The notes: generated from the sequence alone by a model not told the origin. Positions 1-8,503 are shown, numbered from the stretch's first letter. The stretch: 64,000 nt of DNA from Amycolatopsis sp. NBC_00345 (GCF_036116635.1 NZ_CP107995.1:2170001-2234000), one strand, 5' to 3'. Numbers and translations: made by a program.

Positions 1-1
1 C

Positions 2-1759
2 CGGTGGGCGGAGGCGTACCGCTGTCACGCCCACGCCGGTGACTGGGTGGCCGCCGCGGCCGTGCTCCACCGGTTCGGTGCCCGGCCCGGCGGGATCCAC
101 GCGGACGCGGCGCTGCCGGCGCCGTTGCTCGGTGACGACCCGTGGGTGGCCTTGGCCGACGCGCGCCGGCTGCGGGGCGAGGGCAGGCTGGACGCGGCTC
201 ACCGCCGTTACGCGGACGCCGAGGCGTTGCTGCCCGACCCCGCGCTGCGCTGGCAGTGCACCACGGAACGGTCCGGGGTGGCCGGCTGGCTCGGCCGCCC
301 GGGCGACCCCCTCGTGGACGACATCAACCGGCACCTCGCCGACGCGCTCCGAAGACACCCGGCCAAGCTGCTGAACCGGGCGGTGCCCGCGCAGAGCCCG
401 GGGTGGACGCTGGGCCGGGCGGTGGCCGCGCTGCTCGACGGCCGGCCGGACCGTGCCGTCGAGATCGCAGGGCCGCTGGCGAACGGACCGGTGGCCTTCG
501 TGGCGCTGGCGAGCCGGATCCTCGTGGCGGTGGTGGAAAGTGTCGGCCGGCCGCGCCGCGGCGACACCCGGTTCGCCGACCTTGCTGCCGAGTGCGAAGA
601 GGCCGGCTGGTTATGGCTGGCCCGCCTCGCCCGGGCCGCCACCGCGGTCGTCGACGAGGAAGGCTGCGCGGACGCCGCGGCCGTGCTGGACGAGTGCTGC
701 GGCGTCGGGGACGAGTGGGGCACGGTGCTGGCAGGCTGTCTCCTGGCCGTCGGACGGCTGCGGGCCGGACTGGACGCGGCCGAAGTACTGGAGACGGCGG
801 CGTCGCGCGCGCGAGCCCTCGGCGCCCGCGTGCCGGAGACCTGGCTCCGGCTGGTGCTGGCCGACGAGTGGGACCGCCGCGGCGACCCGCGCGCCCACGA
901 CGGGCAGGCCGAACTGCGCCGGTTGGCCGCCGACACGGTGATCGATCGTGTTGCTGCCCAGGGGAAACGGCTGGTCGCCGCCATCCGGACCCCGGTCCCG
1001 CGACGCGCGCTGGTCGCCGTCGGCGAGCCCGCCGCCGAGCCCCCCGCTGAGCTCGCGGTGCCGGCCGTGGTGCGCTGCTTGGGCCGGTACACGCTGACCG
1101 TGGCCGGGACCGAGGTCGGGCTGGGCGGCCTGCGGGCCCAGGCCCGTCAGGTGCTGAGGATGCTGTCGGTGCAGTACGGGCACCCGCTGCACGAGGAGCG
1201 GCTGATGACCGCCATGTGGCCGGACTGCCCGGCGAACCGGACGAAGCATCGCCTGCAGGTGGCCGTTTCCAGCCTGCGCGCGCTGTTACGCGCTCATCTC
1301 CCGGCCGAATACGGAATCCTCCGCCATGGCAACAGTTACCTGCTGCGGCTGCCGCCGGGAAGCCTGGTGGACGTGGTCGAGTTCGCCGAAACCGTCCGAC
1401 GGTGGCGCACTGCCCGGCAAGCGGGAGACACCGCTTCGGCGATGGCACTCGGATACCGCGTCCTTGATTTGTATCGTGGCGAACTGCTCGTCGAGGAAGG
1501 GCCGGCCGAGTGGGTCCTCGCCCGGCGCGAGGCCGTACGCGGGGAGGCGGCCGGAGCGGCGGCCGTCTTGGCGGGCACGGCCCTCAACCGGGGGGACGCC
1601 GCCGAAGCGATCGAAGTCTGCGAGCGCGGCGTGACCATCGACGAACTCGACAACCGGCTCTGGTCGTTGCTGGCCGCGGCCAACGTCCGCGCCGGCAACA
1701 GGGCCGCCGCCGCGCGGGCCGAAGGGGCGTATCAGGCGCTCCTGGCCGACGGTGGCTGA
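2..1759 (+). CDS. SARP/BTAD-type transcriptional regulator, 5' end outside window
   Basis: The reading frame is open at the left edge, so the N-terminus is missing; an internal GTG at 47 is not the true start. About 585 residues are visible. The first 340 or so are alanine-rich and helical, like the TPR-type repeats of large SARP or LuxR regulators. From about nt 1074 a winged-helix DNA-binding domain follows (RCLGRYTLTVAGTEV, then a wing segment with KHRLQVAVSSLRALL), then a bacterial transcriptional activation (BTAD) domain (LYRGELLVEE, EWVLARREAVRGE, LWSLLAAANVRAG). DNA binding plus BTAD at the C-terminal end is unusual for short SARPs but known in large ones. It could control the neighbouring injection-system genes; that is inference from position. 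Confidence 0.8.
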   Translation, partial: RWAEAYRCHAHAGDWVAAAAVLHRFGARPGGIHADAALPAPLLGDDPWVALADARRLRGEGRLDAAHRRYADAEALLPDPALRWQCTTERSGVAGWLGRPGDPLVDDINRHLADALRRHPAKLLNRAVPAQSPGWTLGRAVAALLDGRPDRAVEIAGPLANGPVAFVALASRILVAVVESVGRPRRGDTRFADLAAECEEAGWLWLARLARAATAVVDEEGCADAAAVLDECCGVGDEWGTVLAGCLLAVGRLRAGLDAAEVLETAASRARALGARVPETWLRLVLADEWDRRGDPRAHDGQAELRRLAADTVIDRVAAQGKRLVAAIRTPVPRRALVAVGEPAAEPPAELAVPAVVRCLGRYTLTVAGTEVGLGGLRAQARQVLRMLSVQYGHPLHEERLMTAMWPDCPANRTKHRLQVAVSSLRALLRAHLPAEYGILRHGNSYLLRLPPGSLVDVVEFAETVRRWRTARQAGDTASAMALGYRVLDLYRGELLVEEGPAEWVLARREAVRGEAAGAAAVLAGTALNRGDAAEAIEVCERGVTIDELDNRLWSLLAAANVRAGNRAAAARAEGAYQALLADGG

Positions 1760-1770
1760 AGGCTGGGGCA

Positions 1771-2997
1771 TCAGTGCGCCTGCGGAGCCGAGCCGGTCGA
1801 CGGCGGGGCCGCGCAAGGCGCCGACGTCGCCGGGGGAGCACCCGTCAGCCCGCCGAGCAGGGTGCCCAGGAGCGTGCCCAGCGTGTCGGTGACCCCGCAC
1901 AGCGCGTTCGGCTGCGGGCCGGGCACCGGGGGCGCCGGCGGGACGGCCGGAGTCGGGGAAGGCGGGGCCGGTGGCGTGGGCGTGGGACTCGGACCGGGTG
2001 ATGGCGGCTGGGGTTCCGGGCCTGGCTGAGTCTGAGCGGACGGCGGGGACGGCACCGGGGCAGGCCCGGCGGCCGGGGCGGCGGACGGCACCTTCTCCAC
2101 TTGGGCGGCCATGGCGTATTCGTTGTCCGGCAAGGCTGTCATGCCGGTGCTGTAGGTGTTCATCCAAGCCCGCACCAGGTTGAGGTAGGTGGCGGAGTGG
2201 TTGTAGCTGAGGATGGCGGCGGTGAGCCCGTCGGCCGTGGCGAGGTCGCGGCCGGCGCAGAGGTACCTGGCACTGGCCAGGCTGGCGTCGTACACGTTGT
2301 GGGGACTGCTGATCGCGTCGCCGTTGCCGTCGGACGCCCAGCGGGCCCAGGTCCCCGGGATGAACTGCATGGGCCCCACCGCCCGGTCCCACACCGCGTC
2401 ACCGTCCCACCGGCCGCCGTCGGTGTCGGGGACCGCCGCGAACGCGCCGCCGTCGAGGACCGGGCCGAGGATCGGCTGGAGCGTGGTGCCCGCCGCGTCG
2501 ACCTGGCCGCCACGGGCGTGCCCGGACTCCACTTTGCCGATCGCGGCCAGCAAAGCCACCGGCAGGTGGCAGGCCGGTTGAAGGGCGTCCGAACGCAGCT
2601 GCGCCGATCGGTAGGCGTCGAGCACGGTCGACGGGATCCCGTTGGTGAGCGTGATCCGGACCCTCGGCCCGTCATCCGGAAGCGGCGGGATCGGCTGATC
2701 GCCGGAGAACGTGGGCAGGTCGCCGGACGGCAGTGGCGCGGTCGGCGGGACGTTGCCGTCGGCCCCCTGTGGATAAGGCGCCGGCCCACCGGCGGGCGGG
2801 GCGAGCGGTGTAGCCCGACCGGCCGGCCCGGCCGCGCCGGGTGCCGCGCCCGTGGCCAGTCCGATGAGGAGCGCGGCGGACAGCCCGAGAACGCCCGCCG
2901 ACGAGGGGCGCCGGATACGGCCCGCGGGGGCGGCGGTCCGGCCCGCGCTCCGGCGGCCGCGCCGAACCTGATCCTGGTTACCAGACGACTTGGTCAA
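1771..2997 (-). CDS. Secreted lytic murein transglycosylase, proline-rich tail
   Basis: A 408-residue secreted cell-wall enzyme. The N-terminus is basic, followed by a hydrophobic segment (GVLGLSAALLIGLATGAAPG) that acts as signal peptide or anchor. The catalytic SLT-like domain spans roughly residues 120-300: LLAAIGKVESGHA carries the likely catalytic Glu, and AVGPMQFIPGTWARW and AILSYNHSATYLNLV are family motifs. The last 110 residues are a Pro/Ser/Thr linker ending in a small segment with several cysteines. Such enzymes cut the glycan strand of peptidoglycan. Being next to an injection system it may open the wall for particle release or firing, but housekeeping use is equally possible. It ends 11 nt from the convergent regulator stop. 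Confidence 0.8.
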   Translation of the reverse strand: MTKSSGNQDQVRRGRRSAGRTAAPAGRIRRPSSAGVLGLSAALLIGLATGAAPGAAGPAGRATPLAPPAGGPAPYPQGADGNVPPTAPLPSGDLPTFSGDQPIPPLPDDGPRVRITLTNGIPSTVLDAYRSAQLRSDALQPACHLPVALLAAIGKVESGHARGGQVDAAGTTLQPILGPVLDGGAFAAVPDTDGGRWDGDAVWDRAVGPMQFIPGTWARWASDGNGDAISSPHNVYDASLASARYLCAGRDLATADGLTAAILSYNHSATYLNLVRAWMNTYSTGMTALPDNEYAMAAQVEKVPSAAPAAGPAPVPSPPSAQTQPGPEPQPPSPGPSPTPTPPAPPSPTPAVPPAPPVPGPQPNALCGVTDTLGTLLGTLLGGLTGAPPATSAPCAAPPSTGSAPQAH

Positions 2998-3153
2998 ACC
3001 GGCTCATCCTCTCAGCTCGTATCCATGGCGAGAACGGGCGACCGCCGGGAATTCAGTAGAGCACCGGCCGGGGCCGGATCACGGGCCGCGCGCGGTGAAT
3101 TGTCTGTGCGGGAAACCGATACCGCCTGGCCGGGTTGCCCGCGGAGACGCCGC

Positions 3154-3774
3154 TCAGATCAATCCTTCTTGCAGAGCGAAGGCGACGGCGTGGGTCCGAT
3201 TGCGAAGGTGGAAGCGGCTGACCACGTCGTGCAGCGTGTTCTTGATGGTGCGCTCCGAATAACAAAGCTCTTCGGCGATCTCCTTGATCTCGTTTCCCTG
3301 GGCGATTAACCGCAGCACGGTCGCCTCCCGTTCGGAGATGCCCGAGAAGTGCAGGCCGCGGGGCGCCAGTACCTGGTTCTGCAGCCGGGAAACCTGTTCG
3401 AGCAGCCGGCCGAGCAGCTTGGGGGACAGGACGCCCTCCATCGCGGCGGCGTGTGTGATCGCGGTGGTGAGCCGCTCCGGGGTCGCTTCGGCTCGCGACA
3501 CCACACCGCAGACGCCGGCTTCCACCGCGGCCAGCAGCGCCGCGTCGTCGGGAGCGGAAAGCACCGTGATGATCCGTGGTGCGCCTTCGCCGCGCAGCGC
3601 GCGGATCAAGTCGATGGCCGGTGGGTTGATCACGTCGACGACCGCGACGACGACGTCCGGCCCGTCGCTCATCGCCGGCACCATGGTCAGCTCCGGTCTG
3701 GACCGCAGCTGCGTGATCACCCCCGTCTCGGAGATCGGATCCAACCCGCGTACGTGGACCGGGATTCGCTGCAT
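3154..3774 (-). CDS. LuxR-family regulator with degenerate receiver domain
   Basis: A 206-residue response-regulator-like protein. The first 120 residues have the alternating beta/alpha pattern of a receiver (VVVAVVDVINPPAIDLIRAL, IITVLSAPDD, GVCGVVSRAEA), but the acidic phosphorylation pocket is not obvious, so it is probably an atypical receiver. Residues about 135-200 form a LuxR/GerE helix-turn-helix (ISEREATVLRLIAQG, IAEELCYSERTIKNTLHDVV). The ATG at 3774 was chosen because the frame upstream of it overlaps the divergent gene. It is transcribed away from the repeat-protein cassette across a 234-nt gap, so it is a candidate regulator of that cassette and the injection system. Confidence 0.8.
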   Translation of the reverse strand: MQRIPVHVRGLDPISETGVITQLRSRPELTMVPAMSDGPDVVVAVVDVINPPAIDLIRALRGEGAPRIITVLSAPDDAALLAAVEAGVCGVVSRAEATPERLTTAITHAAAMEGVLSPKLLGRLLEQVSRLQNQVLAPRGLHFSGISEREATVLRLIAQGNEIKEIAEELCYSERTIKNTLHDVVSRFHLRNRTHAVAFALQEGLI

Positions 3775-4008
3775 GGTCTGGCCTCCTGCGCTGTCAAGGG
3801 CCGTGGTGAAGTCCGTCGAGGCCAGTCTTCGGTGGCCGCTCAACACCCGCTCAACATGACCGGCCGGGAAGAGATCGCCGGGCCGGCGGGCGCCGCCGTG
3901 GCTGCCTCCGAGGGCAACGGCGAGTGTCCGTGGTGCCACCTCGGTGGTCCTCGCGCACCGCGACGCCGCGTCGTTACCGTCAACCGAAACAGCAGAAAGG
4001 TTCGACAG
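3775..4008. promoter_or_regulatory. Divergent intergenic region between LuxR regulator and repeat-protein cassette
   Basis: This 234-nt gap separates two divergently oriented genes and must hold both promoters. A purine-rich ribosome-binding site (agaaagg) lies just before the ATG at 4009. No convincing -35/-10 pair could be assigned by eye. Confidence 0.4.
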
Positions 4009-5010
4009 ATGGACGATATGGCGGTTACGGCCATTCTGGCGGTTCCGGCTGATCTGCTCGGGACGGACACCGAAAAGTTCTTGGATGTGATCATCGACGC
4101 TTATCCGGGTGGTGAGGGCCCGAATTCGCTGGACGACTTCGTCACCCTGGTGGGCGAGCGGGAGCCGTCGTTCGCCGGTGCCGCCGAAGAATTCAGGGAG
4201 AACTTGCGGGCGGAGGGCGTCGACGGCCACTGGGCCGAGATCGCCCGAACCTTCGTGAATGATGCCGGATCCGGCGCGCGGCTGTCGGATCTGCACGAGC
4301 AGTTCAGTGAAGAGCCGGAAGCCGACGACGAACCGGCGGACGATGATGTCGCGGCCGAGACCGTCGAAGAGCCCGGTGACTGGGCGGCTTTCTGCGCCGA
4401 GAACCGGGAGTTCTGGCTGGGCTGGGACGGGACGGATTGGGACGGGTGGCGGGCGGCGTTCGCCGAGGGCGCGGCCCAGGGCCGGGTTGACGGGGATCTG
4501 GCGGCGCACCTGGTCTGGATGGACAGCCTGGAGGCGGCGGGCCGGATGGCCTATCTGCGCGACACGCTCGGGTTCGCGATCAACGAGGACGCGCTGGCCG
4601 CCGTTTCGGCCGCTGCCGCTTCCGGTGACTGGAATGCCTTCTGCGCCGAGAACCGGGACTTCTGGCAGGGGTGGGACGGCGCGGATTGGGCCGGGTGGCG
4701 GGCGGCGTTCGCGGAGGGGGCTGTGGGTGCCGGGGTCGGTGCGGATCTGGACCCGCATCTGTCCTGGATGGACAGTCTCGACGCGGCGGGCCGGATGGCC
4801 TACCTGCGCGACACGCTCGGATTCGCGATCAACGAGGACGCATTCGCCGAAGCGAGCGGCACAGCTTCGGGGGAAGAGCCCAGCGAGGAAACGCAGATCC
4901 CGGCCGACCTCGCCGGTGAGATCGCCGCGCAGGTCCCCGGATTCGAGCAACTGTCCGATGAGGAGATCGCCGCGGTCGTGGCCGAGGCCCTGCAAGAAGC
5001 GGAGGAGTGA
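4009..5010 (+). CDS. Acidic tandem-repeat protein A, unknown family
   Basis: A 333-residue acidic, soluble protein of no family I recognise. Residues 1-100 form a helical head (AVTAILAVPADLLGTD, FLDVIIDAYPGGEG, FVTLVGEREPSF), then an acidic linker. Two tandem repeats of about 83 residues start at residues 124 and 207. Each contains WxAFCAENRxFW, GWDGxDWxGWRAAFAEG, LxWMDSLxAAGRMAYL and RDTLGFAINEDA. The tail has a further helical piece (IAAQVPGFEQLSDEEI). No signal peptide or membrane segment is visible. The gene is followed within 5 nt by a deamidase-like gene and then by a paralogue at 5611 with the same architecture. Chaperone, immunity or scaffold roles are guesses. Confidence 0.75.
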   Translation: MDDMAVTAILAVPADLLGTDTEKFLDVIIDAYPGGEGPNSLDDFVTLVGEREPSFAGAAEEFRENLRAEGVDGHWAEIARTFVNDAGSGARLSDLHEQFSEEPEADDEPADDDVAAETVEEPGDWAAFCAENREFWLGWDGTDWDGWRAAFAEGAAQGRVDGDLAAHLVWMDSLEAAGRMAYLRDTLGFAINEDALAAVSAAAASGDWNAFCAENRDFWQGWDGADWAGWRAAFAEGAVGAGVGADLDPHLSWMDSLDAAGRMAYLRDTLGFAINEDAFAEASGTASGEEPSEETQIPADLAGEIAAQVPGFEQLSDEEIAAVVAEALQEAEE

Positions 5011-5015
5011 GCGAA

Positions 5016-5546
5016 ATGACTGCCCCAGCGGGTGGCGCCGGCGTCGAAAACCACGGTGTCATCACACGTAACCTCAGGGCCTTCCTGCGCGCGAACCGGG
5101 ATGTGCTGCGCCGGCTCGGGCAGTGCCTGGCCGTCGAAGAAGGCGACGCGGAGCCGGCGCCGGTTCGGGTGCACGTGGACATGGAAGGAATCGGCACGGT
5201 GGACGACGACGTGACCACGCTGTACACCGACGGGTTCGGGGGATGCATCGGCGTGGTCCTCCTCGGTCCCGGGAACACCCGCACCCTGGCCCACATCTAT
5301 TCCGGCCACATTCCGGCCGCCCGGGCCGCTTCGGCGCCGGAGTGGGGAAGGGTCGGCCAGTTCCGGCAGCTCGCGGCGGCGGCCGACGTCTACCACGTCT
5401 ACCAGCAGCCCTCTTACTGGGCGCCGGGAGACGGGGGATCCTGCGACGAATTCCTGGCGTATTTCCGCCTGGACCCGACACGGACCGCCTTTCACGGCGC
5501 GCCGGCCGTCGTCGAGGTCGGGCCCACGGGCGAGGTAACGCCGTAG
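5016..5546 (+). CDS. Putative CheD/CNF1-like glutamine deamidase domain protein
   Basis: A 176-residue protein. The ATG at 5016 sits 8 nt after a good GGAGGAG; a GTG at 5007 overlapping the previous stop is the alternative. Residues 68-97 read TTLYTDGFGGCIGVVLLG and then LAHIYSG. Thr71 is six residues before Cys77, and His93 is sixteen after it. CheD chemoreceptor deamidases have the same order and spacing (Thr, LGSC, then His about 17 later), and CNF1-type toxins keep Cys and His 15 apart. This suggests a cysteine-dependent Gln deamidase fold, acting on a protein target. The rest, including YHVYQQPSYW, is unfamiliar. It lies between two paralogous repeat proteins, which may be its partners. 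Functional call is inference; the gene itself is secure. Confidence 0.5.
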   Translation: MTAPAGGAGVENHGVITRNLRAFLRANRDVLRRLGQCLAVEEGDAEPAPVRVHVDMEGIGTVDDDVTTLYTDGFGGCIGVVLLGPGNTRTLAHIYSGHIPAARAASAPEWGRVGQFRQLAAAADVYHVYQQPSYWAPGDGGSCDEFLAYFRLDPTRTAFHGAPAVVEVGPTGEVTP

Positions 5547-5610
5547 CCCGCCGACAGCTCCGCCCAGAACGACCCCGTGTCCCAGAAGGACTGGAAAGGT
5601 ACGACGACAG

Positions 5611-6669
5611 ATGGACGACACAGCCGTTGCGGCCATTCTGGCGGTTCCCGTCGACTTGCTCGGCGCGGACAGCGAGAAATTCTTCGACCTGGTCATCGAC
5701 GCCTACCCGGGCGGGGAGGGTCCGGAGCTGGACGAGTTCTTGACTCAGGTGCGTGAGCGGGAACCGTCGTTCAGCACTGCCGTCGAGACCTTCGAGGAGA
5801 ACTTGAAGGCCGAGGGCCTCGATCGGTACTGGCCCGATATCACGCGCGCCTTCGTGAACGAGGCAGGCACGGGGGCGCGGCTGGACCAGCTCCGGGAACA
5901 GCTTGAGGAAGAGGCGGAGTTCGAGGAAGAACCGGCGGACGAGGCCGACGCCCCGGTCGCCGATTCCGGCGGCTGGGAGGCGTTCTGCGCCGAGAACCGG
6001 GCGTTCTGGCTGGGCTGGGATGGCGCGGATTGGGCGGGGTGGCGGGCCGCGTTCGCGGAGGGGGCTGTGGGTGCCGGGGTGGGTGCGGACCTGGATCCGC
6101 ATCTGTCCTGGATGGACGGACTCGACCTACCGGGTCGGTTGGCGTATTTGCGTGACACGCTGGGGTTCTCCGTCAACGAGGAGGCACTGGCCGGCGCCGG
6201 TTCCGGTGGCTGGGAGGCGTTCTGCGCCGAGAACCGGGATTTCTGGCAGGGCTGGGACGGCGCGGATTGGGACACTTGGCGGGCAGCGTTTGCCGAGGGG
6301 GCTGCGGGTGCCGGGGTGGGTGCGGATCTGGATCCGCATCTGTCCTGGATGGACGGACTCGACCTGCCCGGCCGGTTGGCGTATTTGCGTGACACGCTCG
6401 GATTCTCCGTCAGCGAGGAGGCCTTCGCCGAAGCGAGCGGTGCGGCTCCGGCGGGCGACGTCGGCGCCCAGCCCTCCGAAGCGGAAGTCTCGGCGGCGAT
6501 CGAAGCGGCCGAGCAGGCGATCCAGGGGCTTCCGCCGGAACAACAGGTCATCCCGCCGGAGATCGTCTCGGAGATGTTCAAGGAGTTTCCCGAGGCGGCG
6601 TTCATGGATCCGGCCGAGATCGCCACGGTCATCAGGGATGCCTCGTTGCAGATCGCGGCGTCAGCCTGA
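5611..6669 (+). CDS. Acidic tandem-repeat protein B, paralogue of repeat protein A
   Basis: A 352-residue paralogue of the gene at 4009, with a ribosome-binding site (ggaaagg) before the ATG. The head domain matches closely (AILAVPVDLLGAD, FFDLVIDAYPGGEGP, EREPSFS). An acidic linker and two repeats of about 76 residues follow (WEAFCAENRxFW, GWDGADWxxWRAAFAEG, LSWMDGLDLPGRLAYL, RDTLGFSV). The C-terminus differs: a longer helical tail with AIEAAEQAIQGLP and EIVSEMFKEFPEAAFM. Parts of the repeats are nearly identical at DNA level to those of protein A, which points to recent duplication or gene conversion. Function unknown; linkage to the deamidase-like gene between them suggests they work with it. 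Confidence 0.75.
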   Translation: MDDTAVAAILAVPVDLLGADSEKFFDLVIDAYPGGEGPELDEFLTQVREREPSFSTAVETFEENLKAEGLDRYWPDITRAFVNEAGTGARLDQLREQLEEEAEFEEEPADEADAPVADSGGWEAFCAENRAFWLGWDGADWAGWRAAFAEGAVGAGVGADLDPHLSWMDGLDLPGRLAYLRDTLGFSVNEEALAGAGSGGWEAFCAENRDFWQGWDGADWDTWRAAFAEGAAGAGVGADLDPHLSWMDGLDLPGRLAYLRDTLGFSVSEEAFAEASGAAPAGDVGAQPSEAEVSAAIEAAEQAIQGLPPEQQVIPPEIVSEMFKEFPEAAFMDPAEIATVIRDASLQIAASA

Positions 6670-6677
6670 CCGGCGGT

Positions 6678-7536
6678 TCAGCCGGAAGACCAGGAAACCT
6701 GGACGCGCCGGCGGAGCCACTCTTTGAGCTCGACCCGGAGGAACCAGGCGCCGAGCCACGAACTGCGGTCACGGAGGACGCCCCGGGTCGGCTCCGGCAG
6801 GTCCGCGACCACGGTCCGCGTTGGAGGCGGGCCCGGCCCTGGTCGTCGGCGCGCTTGAGTGGCTGGTGACCAACCCGGGGTACGGCCGGACCGTGGACCG
6901 CGCCGCCCGGGCGATCCGGTCGGCTCTCGGCGGGGCCCGCCGCGTTCGGGTCCGCCGGCGGGGCCGGGGCGCCCTTCCGGGTCGAGTATTCGCTGAGGAT
7001 GGCCATGATCTTCGTCTGGACGGCCGGATCCAGCTTTCCGGTTTCCTGCCAGAAGGCGTTCTGGTCCATCGCCCGGTCGAGCGCGTCGCCGTACCAGGGT
7101 AGCTGTGCAACAGGCCCATGGTCGATTCCGGCAGACGATCGAGGTAGGCCTCGGCCTCCGCGACGGCTTGCTGGTCCGGGGGATTCCCGGTGATCCGCCT
7201 TCCCACGTAGGCAAAGGGGGAGGCGCCGGGGTCGGGCGGGTCCGCGGAGGCGGGGCTTCGCTGGGGAGACTCGCCTCTGAGCTGAGCGGGGTGAGCACCA
7301 GTGCCTCGACGGGACCGTGCAAAGCCACCATGGGCGACGTCGAAGTCGTACGCCGTGTTGAGGTGGAGTTCGGGCTTCGGTGCCGGCTGGCGGGCGCCGT
7401 CCAGGATCGCCGTCAGCGCGACGTCGTTGCGCAGGTTCACGGTGTGCTCGGTGTACATCCGCACGGTCTGGCCTCGCGGCACGAAAGTCGTTCCGCCGTC
7501 GGGATCCTCGCCATGGCCGGAGACGATGGTGGTCAC
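6678..7536 (-). pseudogene. Frameshifted gene at the end of the cap/deaminase operon
   Basis: Coding character runs from a GTG at 7536 (TTIVSGHGEDPDGGTTFVPRG) to a stop at 6678 (VRVELKEWLRRRV-like end, on the minus strand), but it hops between reading frames. One frame carries the start and later ASPFAYVGRRITGN to TMGLLHSYPG. A second carries MVALHGPVEALVLTPLSS. A third carries WYGDALDRAMDQNAFWQ and KIMAILSEYSTRKG. The first frame, shifted again, reaches the WLGAWFLRVELKEWL end. At least three shifts are needed, so the gene is either decayed or the sequence has errors. The N-terminal GHG with TVRMYTEH resembles small proteins annotated as putative adhesin Stv-like, a weak comparison. It is last in the operon, 19 nt after the deaminase gene. 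Confidence 0.5.
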
Positions 7537-7555
7537 GGGCGCTCCTCACCGGTGC

Positions 7556-8458
7556 TCAATGCCGTTTGTCCCAGGAGTAGTTCTTGAGCGCCGGCGGTGT
7601 GTCGGCGCCGGTGCTTTCGGTCTGCGGCGACAGGGTGGGGATGCACAGCTTGTAGGTGAGGTAACTACAGCTGTCGCAAGGGGGAATGGGGGGAAGCGCG
7701 ACCGGCTTGGCCGGGGTGGCCACCTTGGGCGCGGTCAGGTTCGCGGCGGTCGCGGCGCCGAGGTGCTCGAAGTGGTTGCGGGCGTCGCTGAGACTCCAGC
7801 TGTTGTCGGGGTCCACCTCCCACAGGTAGTCCGAGATGACCCCGACTTCGGCGCACCGGCCGTGTCCGTTCCCCATCGGGTATTCGTTGTTGTTCTGGTC
7901 GCGGTTGGGCTTGTTGACGTTGTCTTCTTTTTCGCCGATATCGGAAAGTATGCTGCTGACCAGCGGATGGACGTGGGGGTCGCCCTGTTTCATGCTGGTG
8001 TGATCGGAGATGCGGGCTCCCGCGACCAGCGCGCCCGCCATCCCGGGCCTGGTGTTGTTGCTGCGGTCCTTGACCTGGTCGGCGAGCGCGTGGGAGGTGC
8101 TGTCGAGCGCGTGGTCCGCGAGGTGGTCGTCTTCCCAGGGGGTGGCCGAGAAGGCCTTGAGCGGGTGGGCGTCGCCCCGGGCCGGGTTCTTCTGGTGCTG
8201 GGTTCCTTCGCCGGTGAGGACGGGGGTGGCCGGATTGGCGGGCCGCGGCCGGTCGTATTTCCCCTTTTGCCCCACGGGGAGTGTTTCATTGTCCTTGACT
8301 GCGTCGTTCCACTGGACTTCCTTGTTCTTCTTCCGGCGCTTGGCCGGTCCTTGGTCGTCGGCCGGTTCATCGGGCACGGTCCGGTTCTTTTCGCGGTTCT
8401 CCGTGGCGGCCACCAGATACGCGGTGAGCTGCGCGGCGAAGTCGTGGGGCTGGCTCAT
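7556..8458 (-). CDS. YwqJ-type cytidine-deaminase-fold protein, candidate toxin/effector
   Basis: A 300-residue protein. Residues 198-204 read GHGRCAE and residues 259-264 read PPCDSC. Together they give the zinc-binding C-A-E and PCxxC signature of the YwqJ-related branch of the deaminase superfamily, many of which are nucleic-acid-modifying toxins. The conserved stretch GARISDHTSMKQGDPHVHP (about 147-165) precedes the motif, as in that family. The N-terminal 110 residues are charged and lysine-rich (KRRKKNKEVQW), possibly a loading or delivery region. No signal peptide is visible. It lies in one minus-strand operon with the tube-cap gene (12463) and the surface protein, 45 nt after the latter, which makes injection-system cargo the favoured reading. 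No immunity gene is recognised. Confidence 0.65.
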   Translation of the reverse strand: MSQPHDFAAQLTAYLVAATENREKNRTVPDEPADDQGPAKRRKKNKEVQWNDAVKDNETLPVGQKGKYDRPRPANPATPVLTGEGTQHQKNPARGDAHPLKAFSATPWEDDHLADHALDSTSHALADQVKDRSNNTRPGMAGALVAGARISDHTSMKQGDPHVHPLVSSILSDIGEKEDNVNKPNRDQNNNEYPMGNGHGRCAEVGVISDYLWEVDPDNSWSLSDARNHFEHLGAATAANLTAPKVATPAKPVALPPIPPCDSCSYLTYKLCIPTLSPQTESTGADTPPALKNYSWDKRH

Positions 8459-8503
8459 GGGACTCCGATCTCGAGGTGGCCGACAGGTCGTGGGGTTATT
8501 CGT

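Noticed and set aside
3154..4995. 613-residue version of the LuxR regulator
   Set aside because: The frame runs on antisense through repeat protein A; the ATG at 3774 gives a normal 206-residue regulator.
5007..5015. GTG 5007 as start of the deamidase-like gene
   Set aside because: It overlaps the ribosome-binding site; ATG at 5016 is 8 nt after GGAGGAG and fits better.
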